Shown here piece by piece: positions 1 to 8,510 of a stretch of DNA of 64,000 nt. Source of the stretch: Clostridia bacterium. Lineage in GTDB: Bacteria; Bacillota; Clostridia; Christensenellales; Borkfalkiaceae. The notes under the pieces were generated by a model. It was not told the origin of the DNA. It did not search any database and saw nothing but the letters and a program-made list of their open reading frames with translations. The stretch lies in NCBI GenBank assembly GCA_017399945.1, contig JAFQAQ010000020.1, positions 122,130-186,129 of the forward strand, given 5' to 3'. A program made the position numbers and the translations under genes. Every line of letters begins with the position of its first letter. Position 1 is the first letter of the stretch.

Positions 1-559
1 GGTCCACGCCAACTATATAATCAGCGCCCATTTGTTTTACTAAATCGGCAGGGATTGAGTTAACGTAAGCGCCGTCTATATATCTTTGTCTATCGATTAC
101 CACGGGTTTAAAAAAAGGTGGCATACAAGAAGACGAAGCGAGCGCAACCGACAAGTTACCCCTACTAAACACCTTTTCTTTGCCACTTTCTAAATGAGTT
201 GCAACCGTCTGAAAGGGTTTTTTAAGGTCTTCTATATTCTTTTCGCCAAGGTTATCTTCAATAACTTTTATTATGCCGGAAGTATCCATATTAATGGGAA
301 TTCCCGTTAATACGTTTGAAAAATCCACTTGATTTAGAAGTTCCAATATATCGGTAGAAGAATACCCGTCCGCATAAAAAGCACCGATAATACTACCGAT
401 GCTAGTTCCTGCAACGACGGAGAACTCCACGCCGTTTTCCTCAAACGCCCTTAAAACGCCAAGTTCTGCATAGCCTTTTGCTCCACCCGAGCCGAGCGCC
501 AAACCTAGTTTTTTTGGTTGAGGTTTATTGCGTTTAAATAACCAAGAGAAAAAACCCAT
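1..559 (-). CDS. Patatin-like phospholipase (RssA/YchK type), C-terminus cut by window edge
   Basis: The minus-strand frame starting at the ATG at 557-559 reads MGFFSWLF followed by a patatin-type acyl hydrolase. Visible motifs are the glycine-rich oxyanion loop GSGGAKG near residue 25, the nucleophile elbow GTSIGS near residue 50 and the DGAY motif carrying the catalytic Asp near residue 165. Patatin-family proteins use a Ser-Asp dyad to hydrolyse acyl lipids; bacterial RssA-like members are cytoplasmic or membrane-associated and their substrates are mostly unknown. The gene runs off the left edge. Its ATG directly follows the stop codon of the upstream membrane-protein gene, so the two are almost certainly co-transcribed. 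Family assignment is secure; substrate is not. Confidence 0.88.
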   Translation of the reverse strand, partial: MGFFSWLFKRNKPQPKKLGLALGSGGAKGYAELGVLRAFEENGVEFSVVAGTSIGSIIGAFYADGYSSTDILELLNQVDFSNVLTGIPINMDTSGIIKVIEDNLGEKNIEDLKKPFQTVATHLESGKEKVFSRGNLSVALASSSCMPPFFKPVVIDRQRYIDGAYVNSIPADLVKQMGADYIVGVD

Positions 560-1204
560 TTACTCCCCTTTTTCCGAATTTGGAACTTTACGTTTGTGGC
601 TTACCACTTTTATTATAGTAAACACCAATAAAACTACGGCAAGGGCGAACATTCCGTATAAAATATAATCTAACACGGTAATATCCCATAACGTTATACA
701 TAACTGCGCAAGTAAGGATATAATAAGCCCTGCGATAAAGTTACCTATAATCCCTGCCAAAGCAGTTCGCCAAAAATTTAAATTCAAAAATACTGCGATC
801 GCAGTGCCCATCCAAATACCCGTCATTGGAAGTGGTATTGCTACAAACACTAAAACGCACAAGGTTTTAATGTAATTTTCGGTAACGGCTTTTTTCCTAT
901 TAGATTTTTTTTGACTTTCCAAAGCGTCAACTGCTTTTTCGTGAATATACCCTTCTATTTTATCAGCAAAGGTTTTTATAGGTTTTATCAATTTAATTAG
1001 TTTAAGCAAGGGTTTGAGCAAAAAGAAAACGGGTATTACGGCTAAGGTAGAACCGAGATAAGAAAGTCCGAAAGCTTCAAAGAAATTATATCCAAGACCA
1101 CGCGCAAAAACTATTCCACCTTTTAGTTCGATAAGTGGAATAAAACTAAGAAAAAGCGCGCTTATTAAGTCGTTATGGAACAATTCTCTTATTGCGTCAA
1201 CCAT
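560..1204 (-). CDS. Small multi-drug export family membrane protein (COG2426)
   Basis: A polytopic membrane protein of about 214 residues. Two family-type signatures are visible: IPLIELKGGI near the N-terminus and PLPMTGIW in the middle, each next to hydrophobic helices, with a basic cytoplasmic loop (about residues 70-110) between the halves. The family is named for a putative small-molecule export role that is poorly tested. The open frame extends upstream to 1273, but that extension overlaps a plus-strand promoter and adds a low-complexity hydrophobic stretch. The ATG at 1202-1204 (MVDAIREL) preceded by an AAGGA is therefore preferred. It abuts the downstream patatin gene. Confidence 0.75.
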   Translation of the reverse strand: MVDAIRELFHNDLISALFLSFIPLIELKGGIVFARGLGYNFFEAFGLSYLGSTLAVIPVFFLLKPLLKLIKLIKPIKTFADKIEGYIHEKAVDALESQKKSNRKKAVTENYIKTLCVLVFVAIPLPMTGIWMGTAIAVFLNLNFWRTALAGIIGNFIAGLIISLLAQLCITLWDITVLDYILYGMFALAVVLLVFTIIKVVSHKRKVPNSEKGE

Positions 1205-1223
1205 AAAAAATACCCAAAAATCC

Positions 1224-1252
1224 TTGATTAAAAGTATCAATATAAGTATAAT
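1224..1252 (+). promoter_or_regulatory. Sigma-A-type promoter for the ttcA-like gene
   Basis: TTGATT (1224-1229), a 17-bp spacer and a perfect TATAAT (1247-1252). Predicted start near 1259, giving a leader of about 40 nt. Confidence 0.6.
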
Positions 1253-1301
1253 GTAATTATATAAAAAAATCAATATAAATTTATTTATTTTTGTGGAAAA
1301 T

Positions 1302-2045
1302 ATGACTACTCAGCAAATGCTTTCTAAATTTAGAAAGGGAATAACTAAATATAAAATGATAAAGGACGGGGATAAAATTGCCGTTGGCGTTTCAGGTGGC
1401 AAAGATTCGGTGACCTTACTTAAACTGCTTGCCGAATACCAACGTTTTTCGCCAGAGAAGTTTGAACTTTTGGCAATTACCGTCGACCTTAATTTTAAGC
1501 ACGCAAACCCCGATTATTCTTTAATAAAAGCACTTTGCGACGAGTATAATATCCCTTATATAATAGAGCAAACGGAAATTGGACAAATAGTGTTCGACGC
1601 AAGACAAGAAACAAACCCTTGCGCGCTGTGTTCAAAAATGCGTAAAGGCGCGCTTTATTCGGTTGTAAAGGAGCATGGGTTTAACAAGGTTGCCTTAGGT
1701 CACCATGCCGACGATTTGATAGACACCTTGTTTTTATCTTTATTTTATGAAGGTAGACTTTCTACTTTTGCACCAAAAAGTTATCTCGACAGAACCGACC
1801 TCGTTATGATAAGACCTATGATTATGATTGAAGAAAGCGATATCGTGGCTTATAGCAAGGACCTTCCTATCGTAAAGAGTTGTTGCCCAGCAAACACCAA
1901 TACTAAAAGAGAATATATAAAACAAGTTTATAAACATATTGGTAAGCAAATTCCTAACGTTAGAGAAATGGTTTTTACTGCGCTTACTCATCCCGAAAGA
2001 TATTGCCTTTTTGATAAGTACGAAAGTCAAATTGACGAGTTTTAG
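1302..2045 (+). CDS. ttcA: TtcA-like tRNA 2-thiocytidine synthetase (PP-loop ATPase)
   Basis: About 247 residues. The PP-loop SGGKDS (near residue 33) binds ATP to adenylate the target cytidine. PCALCSKMRKG supplies the CxxC pair, and a third cysteine region is KSCCP; in TtcA these ligate an iron-sulfur cluster used for thiolation. LGHHADDLIDT is also typical of the TtcA/TilS superfamily. TtcA makes s2C at position 32 of some tRNAs, but Gram-positive homologues form a sub-branch whose target is less certain. An in-frame GTG at 1293 is an alternative start; neither start has a clear Shine-Dalgarno sequence. Single gene with its own promoter and terminator. Confidence 0.82.
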   Translation: MTTQQMLSKFRKGITKYKMIKDGDKIAVGVSGGKDSVTLLKLLAEYQRFSPEKFELLAITVDLNFKHANPDYSLIKALCDEYNIPYIIEQTEIGQIVFDARQETNPCALCSKMRKGALYSVVKEHGFNKVALGHHADDLIDTLFLSLFYEGRLSTFAPKSYLDRTDLVMIRPMIMIEESDIVAYSKDLPIVKSCCPANTNTKREYIKQVYKHIGKQIPNVREMVFTALTHPERYCLFDKYESQIDEF

Positions 2046-2070
2046 TCTTTAACTTAAAAATTAATATAAC

Positions 2071-2100
2071 AAAAAGCCGTTGGATTCCAACGGCTTTTTA
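2071..2100. terminator. Bidirectional intrinsic terminator
   Basis: Perfect stem AAAAGCCGTTGG / CCAACGGCTTTT with a 3-nt loop, A-tract on one side and T-tract on the other. It lies between the convergent ttcA-like gene and the Wzz-like gene, so it can serve both. Confidence 0.9.
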
Positions 2101-2114
2101 GTTAAAAATTATTA

Positions 2115-2843
2115 TCAATTACCACTAGACGAGTTTGCGTCTGCAGTTTGAAAATCTTCCTGTTTTACGATAAACGCCAAAACGTTTACCCCCGTTAATT
2201 CTTCGATTTCTTCTCTATCTTTAACGGTGTTGTCTAATAGATAAACAACAACCACGCAAGCAACAGCGGCAATTGCGCCGAGCAAAAACCCGATTACGCT
2301 TGGTTTAAAGTAGTTATAACTAGAAGACTTAGCCATCTCGTTGCTAGTTTCTTTTAGTTCTGCGCCGTCTGCTTTAATATAATCTGCAAGTGAACTTTGT
2401 GCGTAAGCAATAACCGTTTTAAGTTTGCTTTCGGCAAGAGCGTCACTTTTATCTCTATACGAAATAGAGAAAATCAAACTATCTTCAACCCCATAAGAAA
2501 TTCCTATGCCGGAAGAAGTGATTTCACCCGCGCCACCGTTTTCTTTATGGAGTTCATTTGCGCCAGCCACAAAACCAGCGCTTTTTATAATCGTTCCAAC
2601 GTCACTTAAATAGTATTGGGATAAAACCAAGTTGTTTGAAGAAGACGAAGAATTAATCTTGGCAACTAGCATAACGGTAGAAGTTCTAGTGTATACGGGT
2701 TTAACGGTTAAAACACCATATCCAAGCCCTAAAAGACAACCGAGAACCGCCGCCAAAATTATTGCTAAAATGTTTTTGTACAAGGCCGTCAATAACGAAC
2801 GGCGATATTTTACTTCTTGTAAAACTACGTTTTCGTTATCCAT
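2115..2843 (-). CDS. Wzz-like chain-length determinant membrane protein (short paralogue)
   Basis: 242 residues with a transmembrane segment at about 22-48, an extracytoplasmic region starting YTRTSTVMLVAK, and a second membrane segment at about 180-202. The C-terminus carries VKDREEIEELTGVNVLAFI, the tail typical of Wzz/CapA-type polysaccharide co-polymerases. Such proteins control polymer length or export in surface-polysaccharide synthesis. It overlaps the upstream paralogue by 8 bp, showing translational coupling, and shares its C-terminal motif. No tyrosine kinase (CpsD/YwqD type) is seen nearby. Confidence 0.75.
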   Translation of the reverse strand: MDNENVVLQEVKYRRSLLTALYKNILAIILAAVLGCLLGLGYGVLTVKPVYTRTSTVMLVAKINSSSSSNNLVLSQYYLSDVGTIIKSAGFVAGANELHKENGGAGEITSSGIGISYGVEDSLIFSISYRDKSDALAESKLKTVIAYAQSSLADYIKADGAELKETSNEMAKSSSYNYFKPSVIGFLLGAIAAVACVVVVYLLDNTVKDREEIEELTGVNVLAFIVKQEDFQTADANSSSGN

Positions 2844-4023
2844 TAGTAACGTCCTCCTGTCTTTCGATACACGCCATAACCTTAACGCCGGTAATCATTT
2901 CAACCACTTCTTTATCTTTAACGGTTTTGTCGAATACCTTTTTAAGATAAATAATAAGGCAACTTAGCACCACGCCCAAAAGAACGGATACTATAATAAT
3001 CATAGACTGCGTAACGTCCACCGAACAGCCTGCCATGCCAAGATCTTCTATAACGGGATATAACCCTTCGAAAAAGTAAGAAGACGCAACGTTAAATGCA
3101 AGTACTAAAAGTTTAACGTTTTCTTTTGATAGTTGCTCGTTATGGTCGGTATATTTAACACCGAAAGCAAAGGATTTAGATTCGGTATCGTAAACATAAT
3201 CGGTAACCGATATGCGTGAACTAGTTAAATATCCCGTTACCCTTTCTTCGCTGTTAAATTCGTAATATAAATCAGAAGATTTTTCGGCTAAAATAATATC
3301 GTTAAGCGCAATTTTTTTGTTTTCAATATCTTGTATAGTATTAACCGAATAATCAACCACGGACACCGTGCCACGTTTTGCCTCAACCAAACGGGTTTCA
3401 GCGTCTTTTATACTTGCATTAAGTTTTTTAATTTCAGCGTCGCTAGTTTGAGTTTTAAGTTGTTCTCTGTATTCTCTAATCTTACTTATAAACCCAGCTT
3501 GCTGACGTAAAAGTTCGGCTTCTTCGTTAAGTTTATCATAAAGGGTTTTTTCGCTTGCCGAAATACCGTTGTTTGCAATCTTGTCTATTTCAGTTTTGAT
3601 AACAGCCAATTCGTCTAGCACGGCGATTTCGTCTTTACAAGAAAGCACTCTCTTTTCAAGATACAAAACGTCGTTTATAAAAGATTGTAACTTATTGCCG
3701 GTAGTTACGCTTGCCGAATACTTTTTATAGTATAAACTTGCGTAATAGTTAGCACGGTCTACCACTACGCCGTTGTCGGCAAAGTCCATAACGGTGCCTT
3801 TATACGCGTACATAGTGTTTACGTCACTAGTAATGCTAGTCCCGTCACCCATACTAAACAAAACTTGTTCTTCGGTGATGTATTTGGGTTTTCTAAAAGA
3901 AGAAAATACAACCCCAACGGAAACCGTTGCGATAATCACCACGAGAATAAGTATAATATTCTGTTTTACTAAATGAAGAATATCGTGTAAAACGTTTCTT
4001 TCGCTGTGAACCTGTTGGTCCAT
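2836..4023 (-). CDS. Wzz-like chain-length determinant protein with long coiled-coil domain
   Basis: 395 residues. Transmembrane helix at about 22-44, then an extracytoplasmic domain with a predicted coiled coil (about 110-230, rich in E, K, A and L), a second helix at about 338-362, and the cytoplasmic tail VKDKEVVEMITGVKVMA, which matches the tail of the shorter downstream paralogue. This architecture fits the Wzz/polysaccharide co-polymerase superfamily. Ten bases separate it from the NahK-like gene upstream, so the three genes form one operon. Which polymer it regulates cannot be told from the window. Confidence 0.72.
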   Translation of the reverse strand: MDQQVHSERNVLHDILHLVKQNIILILVVIIATVSVGVVFSSFRKPKYITEEQVLFSMGDGTSITSDVNTMYAYKGTVMDFADNGVVVDRANYYASLYYKKYSASVTTGNKLQSFINDVLYLEKRVLSCKDEIAVLDELAVIKTEIDKIANNGISASEKTLYDKLNEEAELLRQQAGFISKIREYREQLKTQTSDAEIKKLNASIKDAETRLVEAKRGTVSVVDYSVNTIQDIENKKIALNDIILAEKSSDLYYEFNSEERVTGYLTSSRISVTDYVYDTESKSFAFGVKYTDHNEQLSKENVKLLVLAFNVASSYFFEGLYPVIEDLGMAGCSVDVTQSMIIIVSVLLGVVLSCLIIYLKKVFDKTVKDKEVVEMITGVKVMACIERQEDVTNG

Positions 4024-4033
4024 GAGTGTCCCC

Positions 4034-5128
4034 TTAAATGTATTTTTGTAAAATTTCTTCTAAAACGTCCCATTTTTTAAGAACGTCTTGTGCAAGCGCA
4101 ATTTGGTTGTTTGCTCTATCGAGATTATGACCGGGATATCTGGTCTTAAAATATTTATCGCCGTTAATATAGTCGGTTAAAAACCTTACGGCAAGTTCAA
4201 CCGTCATTGTAAAAACGCCAAGATTTAACGTCTTTTTTTCAAACTCTTGTAAGTTTTGACTAACTTGACCTAAAAACCCTTTGGCAAAAGCGTTGTATTT
4301 ATCAACGTCGATACCAACGTCGTCTAAATTTGGACAATCTTCAATAACCGTGTTTGCGATAAACCTTATCGCATCGCCAAAATCATAAGCAATTGCGCCG
4401 GGCATAACCGTATCTAAGTCAAGCACGGCAAGCGGTTGATTGGTATCCATATCAAAACTAACGTTGTTACACTTGGTGTCGTTATGGGTAACCCTCATAG
4501 GGATTTTTCCACAATCAAGGTATTCTTGTATCAAACAAGCTTTTTGTTTAAAGCCTAAAAGCTTTTCAATTTGCGATTCAACCTTTTTGACGCGACCACA
4601 AACGTCTTCTTTAACAGCCTTTTCAAACGCCACGTATCTAGCCGGCGTGTTATGAAAATCCGGTATGGAGATATGAAGTTTAGAAGTATCAAACCCTTCT
4701 AGACAATCTTGAAATCTTCCAAAAGCTTCTCCCACCCTTTGTATAATGGTTAAATCGTCAACCGTATCGTAGGTTATTGAGTTTTTGATGTATCTATAAA
4801 CTCGCCAATAATCGCCGTTTTCGTCGATAAAGAAGGGTTTTCTATCTTTTTTTGCAAGAAAAGCCCTTAAAACGAAACGCTTAGTAGAAAGACCTTTTTT
4901 AATTACGTTTTGTCTAACGTAATCTGTAACGAGAACTATGCTACGCATAAGTTCTTCTGGATTGGTAAATACGTTTTTATTGATTTTTTGAACTATATAG
5001 TCCTTATTTTCCCCATCTCTAACGTATTTAACGTGATAGGTAGAATTAATGTTCCCTGTGGATAATTCCGTACAACTAACGTATCTCCCACCAATATCGA
5101 AAGACTCACAAATATCGTGAATAGTCAC
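4034..5128 (-). CDS. NahK-like sugar kinase, phosphotransferase (APH) family
   Basis: 364 residues with an aminoglycoside-phosphotransferase/choline-kinase fold. The catalytic motif RVTHNDTKCNN and the metal-binding motif AVLDLDTVMPG followed by YDFGDAIR closely match N-acetylhexosamine 1-kinase; the N-terminal phrase STGNINSTYHV also fits. NahK phosphorylates GlcNAc/GalNAc at C1 to feed UDP-sugar synthesis, which suits the polysaccharide neighbours, but other sugars are possible. Translation starts at a GTG (5128) behind a strong GGGGGG-type Shine-Dalgarno. First gene of a three-gene operon with the two Wzz-like proteins. Confidence 0.78.
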   Translation of the reverse strand: MTIHDICESFDIGGRYVSCTELSTGNINSTYHVKYVRDGENKDYIVQKINKNVFTNPEELMRSIVLVTDYVRQNVIKKGLSTKRFVLRAFLAKKDRKPFFIDENGDYWRVYRYIKNSITYDTVDDLTIIQRVGEAFGRFQDCLEGFDTSKLHISIPDFHNTPARYVAFEKAVKEDVCGRVKKVESQIEKLLGFKQKACLIQEYLDCGKIPMRVTHNDTKCNNVSFDMDTNQPLAVLDLDTVMPGAIAYDFGDAIRFIANTVIEDCPNLDDVGIDVDKYNAFAKGFLGQVSQNLQEFEKKTLNLGVFTMTVELAVRFLTDYINGDKYFKTRYPGHNLDRANNQIALAQDVLKKWDVLEEILQKYI

Positions 5129-5171
5129 AATTTCCCCCCTGCGAACTCGTTTTTTAACTTTCGCAAACTAT

Positions 5172-5200
5172 ATAATAACATATTTGCTAATAAAAATCAA
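5172..5200 (-). promoter_or_regulatory. Promoter of the NahK-like/Wzz operon
   Basis: On the minus strand: TTGATT (5195-5200), 17-bp spacer, TATTAT (5172-5177). Confidence 0.55.
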
Positions 5201-5215
5201 GGCGAGATTGTCAAT

Positions 5216-6877
5216 TTATTGATACGATAACTTTTTGTTTTCGACACTAACCGTCTTATCACAACTTTCGCTAGCGGAATTTCTGTGCGAAACTAAAATT
5301 AAGGTGGTATCTTTTAACCCTAAAAGATTATCAATAACTTGTTTTTCCGTTTGAGCATCCAAAGAACAAGTTGCTTCGTCCAAAAGCATTACGGGCGCTT
5401 TGGTTAGCACTGCCCTAGCGATTGCAAGTCTTTGAACTTGCCCTTCGGATAGTCCCAATCCGTTTTCTCCAACGACCGTATCTAGTCCGTTTGGCAACTC
5501 TTTTACGAATTGGTCTGCACAACTTATCTTTAACGCGCGCTCGATTTCGCTTTTCTTTGCGTCAGTCTTAATAAAGGTAACGTTATCTTTAACCGTGCCC
5601 GAAAAGAGCATGTTTCCTTGCGGAACGTAGCAAAATAGCGAACGGGTACTTGCGTCAACTGGAATTTTGCCGTCCTTAGTATCTAAATAAATTTGACCTT
5701 CGTCAAGTGGATAAACGCCTAAAAGCAATTTTATAAGTGTGCTTTTACCCACGCCAGACGCACCGACCACGGCAACCGAACTACCCTTTTTTATATAAAG
5801 GTTTGCGTTTTCGTAAACGCTTTCTCTATCGTAAGTGAAATGCACCTTTTCAATGGATATACCGTTAAACTTTTCAACGAACTCTTGCACGTCGATTTTT
5901 AAGGTTTGTTTTTCGTCTTGCAAGTTTTCTATTTCAGTAATGCGTTCAACAGACGCGGTGGTAGCAAAAAGTTTTGGCATAATAGAAGAAAGGGTTGCGA
6001 ACGGCACTTGCACGCTGTTTACTAGTTGTAAAACTGCCGTTAGGTCCCCAAAACCAAACCAACCTGCGCCCGATAACAAACGATATCCACCAAGTATCAA
6101 CGCAAAAACGTAACCCGCGCTAAACACAAGGTTAAAAAGCGAATGGCCCAAAACCGAATAGTTACGCCTTTTCATTTTAAACTTAAAGTTTTCCTTTTGC
6201 AACTCGTCGGCAATACTAGAAGTTTTATCGGCAACGGCAAAACTTTTTATAACCAAACCGTTTTCAATACATTCTTGCATAAAAGAACGAGTTTTTCCGT
6301 CCGTTTGTTGCACTTTTTTATGTAGTGATTTAAGTTTCCCACGTAGCAAAGTGGTAACGAAAAACACTATAACGCCACAACTAACGAAAGCAACGGCAAA
6401 CACCCAATCGATAAACAGTAGCATAACCACGGCGGAAATTAATCTCACGGTAGAAGCAACTATGGTAGGCACGATAGACGAAACGCCTTCGCTTATCACC
6501 GAAACGTCGGCAGTAAGACGATTTAGCAGTTCCCCACTATGATAGGCAGATATATCCGAATGTTTCTTTTTTTGTATCTCGTTAAAAAGACTAGTTCTAT
6601 AAGCAATATCAAGTTTTGCTTTTATGTGCTCGGTAATGCCGTTAATTAAAAGTCTTAATAAAAACTGAACTACTATAACGGCAACCACGGCCATTGCGCC
6701 CGTTAAAAAAAGGTTTTTATCACCCTTTTCAGCACCGTCTACCACTAGCTTTATAACGTAAGCAAATACGACCGTTAAAATGGAAAAAATAGCGTTAGCA
6801 AGAATAAGGATAACCATATTCCCACTTTGGCTTTTAGAATTATTTATTAACCATTTAGTAGTAGACTTGTTTTTCAT
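5216..6877 (-). CDS. ABC exporter half-transporter (fused membrane and ATPase domains)
   Basis: 553 residues. An N-terminal membrane domain of about six helices (residues 1-310) is followed by a nucleotide-binding domain with Walker A GASGVGKST, the signature LSEGQVQR, Walker B VMLLDEATCSLD and the switch His in LVSHR. This is the MsbA/LmrA-type exporter layout, acting as a homo- or heterodimer in the cytoplasmic membrane. The substrate is unknown; its position between polysaccharide genes makes a lipid-linked glycan or peptide possible but unproven. Monocistronic, with its own promoter, and divergent from the O-antigen-ligase-like gene. Confidence 0.9.
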   Translation of the reverse strand: MKNKSTTKWLINNSKSQSGNMVILILANAIFSILTVVFAYVIKLVVDGAEKGDKNLFLTGAMAVVAVIVVQFLLRLLINGITEHIKAKLDIAYRTSLFNEIQKKKHSDISAYHSGELLNRLTADVSVISEGVSSIVPTIVASTVRLISAVVMLLFIDWVFAVAFVSCGVIVFFVTTLLRGKLKSLHKKVQQTDGKTRSFMQECIENGLVIKSFAVADKTSSIADELQKENFKFKMKRRNYSVLGHSLFNLVFSAGYVFALILGGYRLLSGAGWFGFGDLTAVLQLVNSVQVPFATLSSIMPKLFATTASVERITEIENLQDEKQTLKIDVQEFVEKFNGISIEKVHFTYDRESVYENANLYIKKGSSVAVVGASGVGKSTLIKLLLGVYPLDEGQIYLDTKDGKIPVDASTRSLFCYVPQGNMLFSGTVKDNVTFIKTDAKKSEIERALKISCADQFVKELPNGLDTVVGENGLGLSEGQVQRLAIARAVLTKAPVMLLDEATCSLDAQTEKQVIDNLLGLKDTTLILVSHRNSASESCDKTVSVENKKLSYQ

Positions 6878-6941
6878 TATATTCTTTCCGTGTGTTTTTG
6901 GTGTTTTTTAGTTAAAAACCCTTTATATTTGCTTTCATAAT

Positions 6942-6970
6942 ATTATATCATAGCAAGTTGCTTTTGTAAA
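6942..6970 (-). promoter_or_regulatory. Promoter of the ABC exporter
   Basis: Minus strand: TTTACA (6965-6970), 17-bp spacer, perfect TATAAT (6942-6947). A leader of about 60 nt follows. Confidence 0.65.
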
Positions 6971-6993
6971 GGCATTATTTTAGGGGTTTTTTG

Positions 6994-7022
6994 TTGTTTT
7001 TTTGTTTGGTTTGAGTTATAAT
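6994..7022 (+). promoter_or_regulatory. Promoter placed directly at the start of the O-antigen-ligase-like gene
   Basis: TTGTTT (6994-6999), 17-bp spacer, TATAAT (7017-7022). The first ATG is at 7029, about where transcription should begin, so the mRNA may be leaderless. Confidence 0.55.
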
Positions 7023-7028
7023 GTTGAT

Positions 7029-8447
7029 ATGGAAACAATGCAAAAGAACAACAAAAATACTATCGGTGGGTTATTTAGCAAACTCTCGATAGATTTTTTC
7101 TACGGTGGGTTATACCCTGCCATAATGGCGATATTCACCGTTTTTTGTTTTATAACCAAACTGCAATTAGTGGGCGAGTTGGTTTTCGTTGTTTTGGCGT
7201 GCTTTATCCTTTTAAAAATTAACGATTTAACCCCGTTAATTCCATTGCTTGCAGACTTTGTTTTCCTATTTTACGACCTAGACGTTTTAGACAATCCTTT
7301 ATTTTACGTAATCGCTGCCCCCGTCTTGATTTGTTACGTTTTGCACGTAATTAAATTCCCAATAAAAGTATTTAATTTAGGTCAATTATTTTTACCTCTT
7401 TGTTTGGTAACCATTTCTCTTATGCTTTGTGGGATACTGTCGCCCTATACGGATAAATACGTTCAAGGTTTGCTGTTCACAATACCCTTGGGTCCGGTGT
7501 TGCTTGCCGTATACCTAATATTTGCAAACGGTATACTCTATCCACAAGGTTTTGATATTAGAAAGTGGATATTTTATTCTTTACTACTAGTTGGAATAAT
7601 ATGCACGCTACAATATTGGTTATTATACTTTAAGGGCGCGATTATTGACGGCAAAGAAGAATATCGCGTGGTAGAAATTGGTTGGTGTAATATTAACGTC
7701 GTTGCAACCATGCTTATGATTGCAATACCATGCGCTAGTTACATGGTGGTGAAAACCAAGTTTTTCGTGCCGTCTATACTAGTAGTTTTATTATTTTACT
7801 TTACCATATACAAAACGGGAAGCGACGGATGTTTGGGCATAAGCCTTGCTTTTTTACCGTTTTTGGCGTTTTTCGTATATAAAAACCTTTACAAACTCCC
7901 CAAAAAGATTTTCGGTTGGTTTGTTTATTCGGTTATTCTTGCCGTAGTTTTAGCGCTATTAATAATTTCGGCAATAGGAAAGTTTGATAGGATTATAGAC
8001 TTTATCGTAGAATCTATCAAAGGCGAATCGGGAAGAACCAAGTTCTATATGGACGCAATACGTATGTTTGAACGCTATCCCATTTTTGGTGTAGGTTTTG
8101 GATATTATAATAACTACGTATGCTCCGACCCGGGTGGAGAGTTTGGATTGTTTAACTTCCACTCCACTTTCTTCCACGTTATAGCAAGTTCCGGACTAGT
8201 TGGGCTTTGCGCCTACGTTTATTATTTTTACGTTCGTTTTAAAATTTTAACTAAACACAACACGCCGTTTAACTTATTCGCCTTTATAAGTTTTGCAATG
8301 TTTACTTGTTACGGTATGATAGATCGCGTAGAGTTTGCAACCGTTCCTTGCATGTTAACGTTGACGATATTGCTCCTATGTTGCGAGTTTGCTAATAGAA
8401 AAGGCCCTGACCTGAAAACCCTGCCCTTACAGCTTTACGGTTTATAA
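7029..8447 (+). CDS. O-antigen ligase/polymerase-like membrane protein (Wzy_C superfamily)
   Basis: About 472 residues and very hydrophobic, with roughly eleven or twelve membrane segments and a larger extracytoplasmic loop (about residues 310-380) containing GRTKFYMDAIRMFERYPIFGVGFG. This RxxxW/F...P..G.G pattern is characteristic of Wzy_C ligases and polymerases, which join polymer to an acceptor or polymerise undecaprenyl-linked repeats. An upstream TTG (7002) is in frame, but it lies within the promoter, so the ATG at 7029 is chosen. There is no Shine-Dalgarno. It stands alone and shares a bidirectional terminator with dxs. Confidence 0.78.
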   Translation: METMQKNNKNTIGGLFSKLSIDFFYGGLYPAIMAIFTVFCFITKLQLVGELVFVVLACFILLKINDLTPLIPLLADFVFLFYDLDVLDNPLFYVIAAPVLICYVLHVIKFPIKVFNLGQLFLPLCLVTISLMLCGILSPYTDKYVQGLLFTIPLGPVLLAVYLIFANGILYPQGFDIRKWIFYSLLLVGIICTLQYWLLYFKGAIIDGKEEYRVVEIGWCNINVVATMLMIAIPCASYMVVKTKFFVPSILVVLLFYFTIYKTGSDGCLGISLAFLPFLAFFVYKNLYKLPKKIFGWFVYSVILAVVLALLIISAIGKFDRIIDFIVESIKGESGRTKFYMDAIRMFERYPIFGVGFGYYNNYVCSDPGGEFGLFNFHSTFFHVIASSGLVGLCAYVYYFYVRFKILTKHNTPFNLFAFISFAMFTCYGMIDRVEFATVPCMLTLTILLLCCEFANRKGPDLKTLPLQLYGL

Positions 8448-8463
8448 TCACAAAACAAAAACG

Positions 8464-8496
8464 AACGCCTTGCATTTTGCAAGGCGTTTTTTATTT
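8464..8496. terminator. Bidirectional intrinsic terminator
   Basis: Stem AACGCCTTGC / GCAAGGCGTT followed by a T-run, between the convergent O-antigen-ligase-like gene and dxs. It also has an A-tract on the other side. Confidence 0.85.
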
Positions 8497-8510
8497 TTTT
8501 AAAAATTATT

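Noticed and set aside
1205..1273. Longer N-terminus of the COG2426-like membrane protein
   Set aside because: It overlaps the plus-strand ttcA promoter and is a low-complexity Ile/Leu run; the ATG at 1204 has an AAGGA upstream.
1740..2030. Antisense open frame opposite the ttcA-like gene
   Set aside because: It is a shadow of a clear PP-loop ATPase gene, with no start signals of its own.
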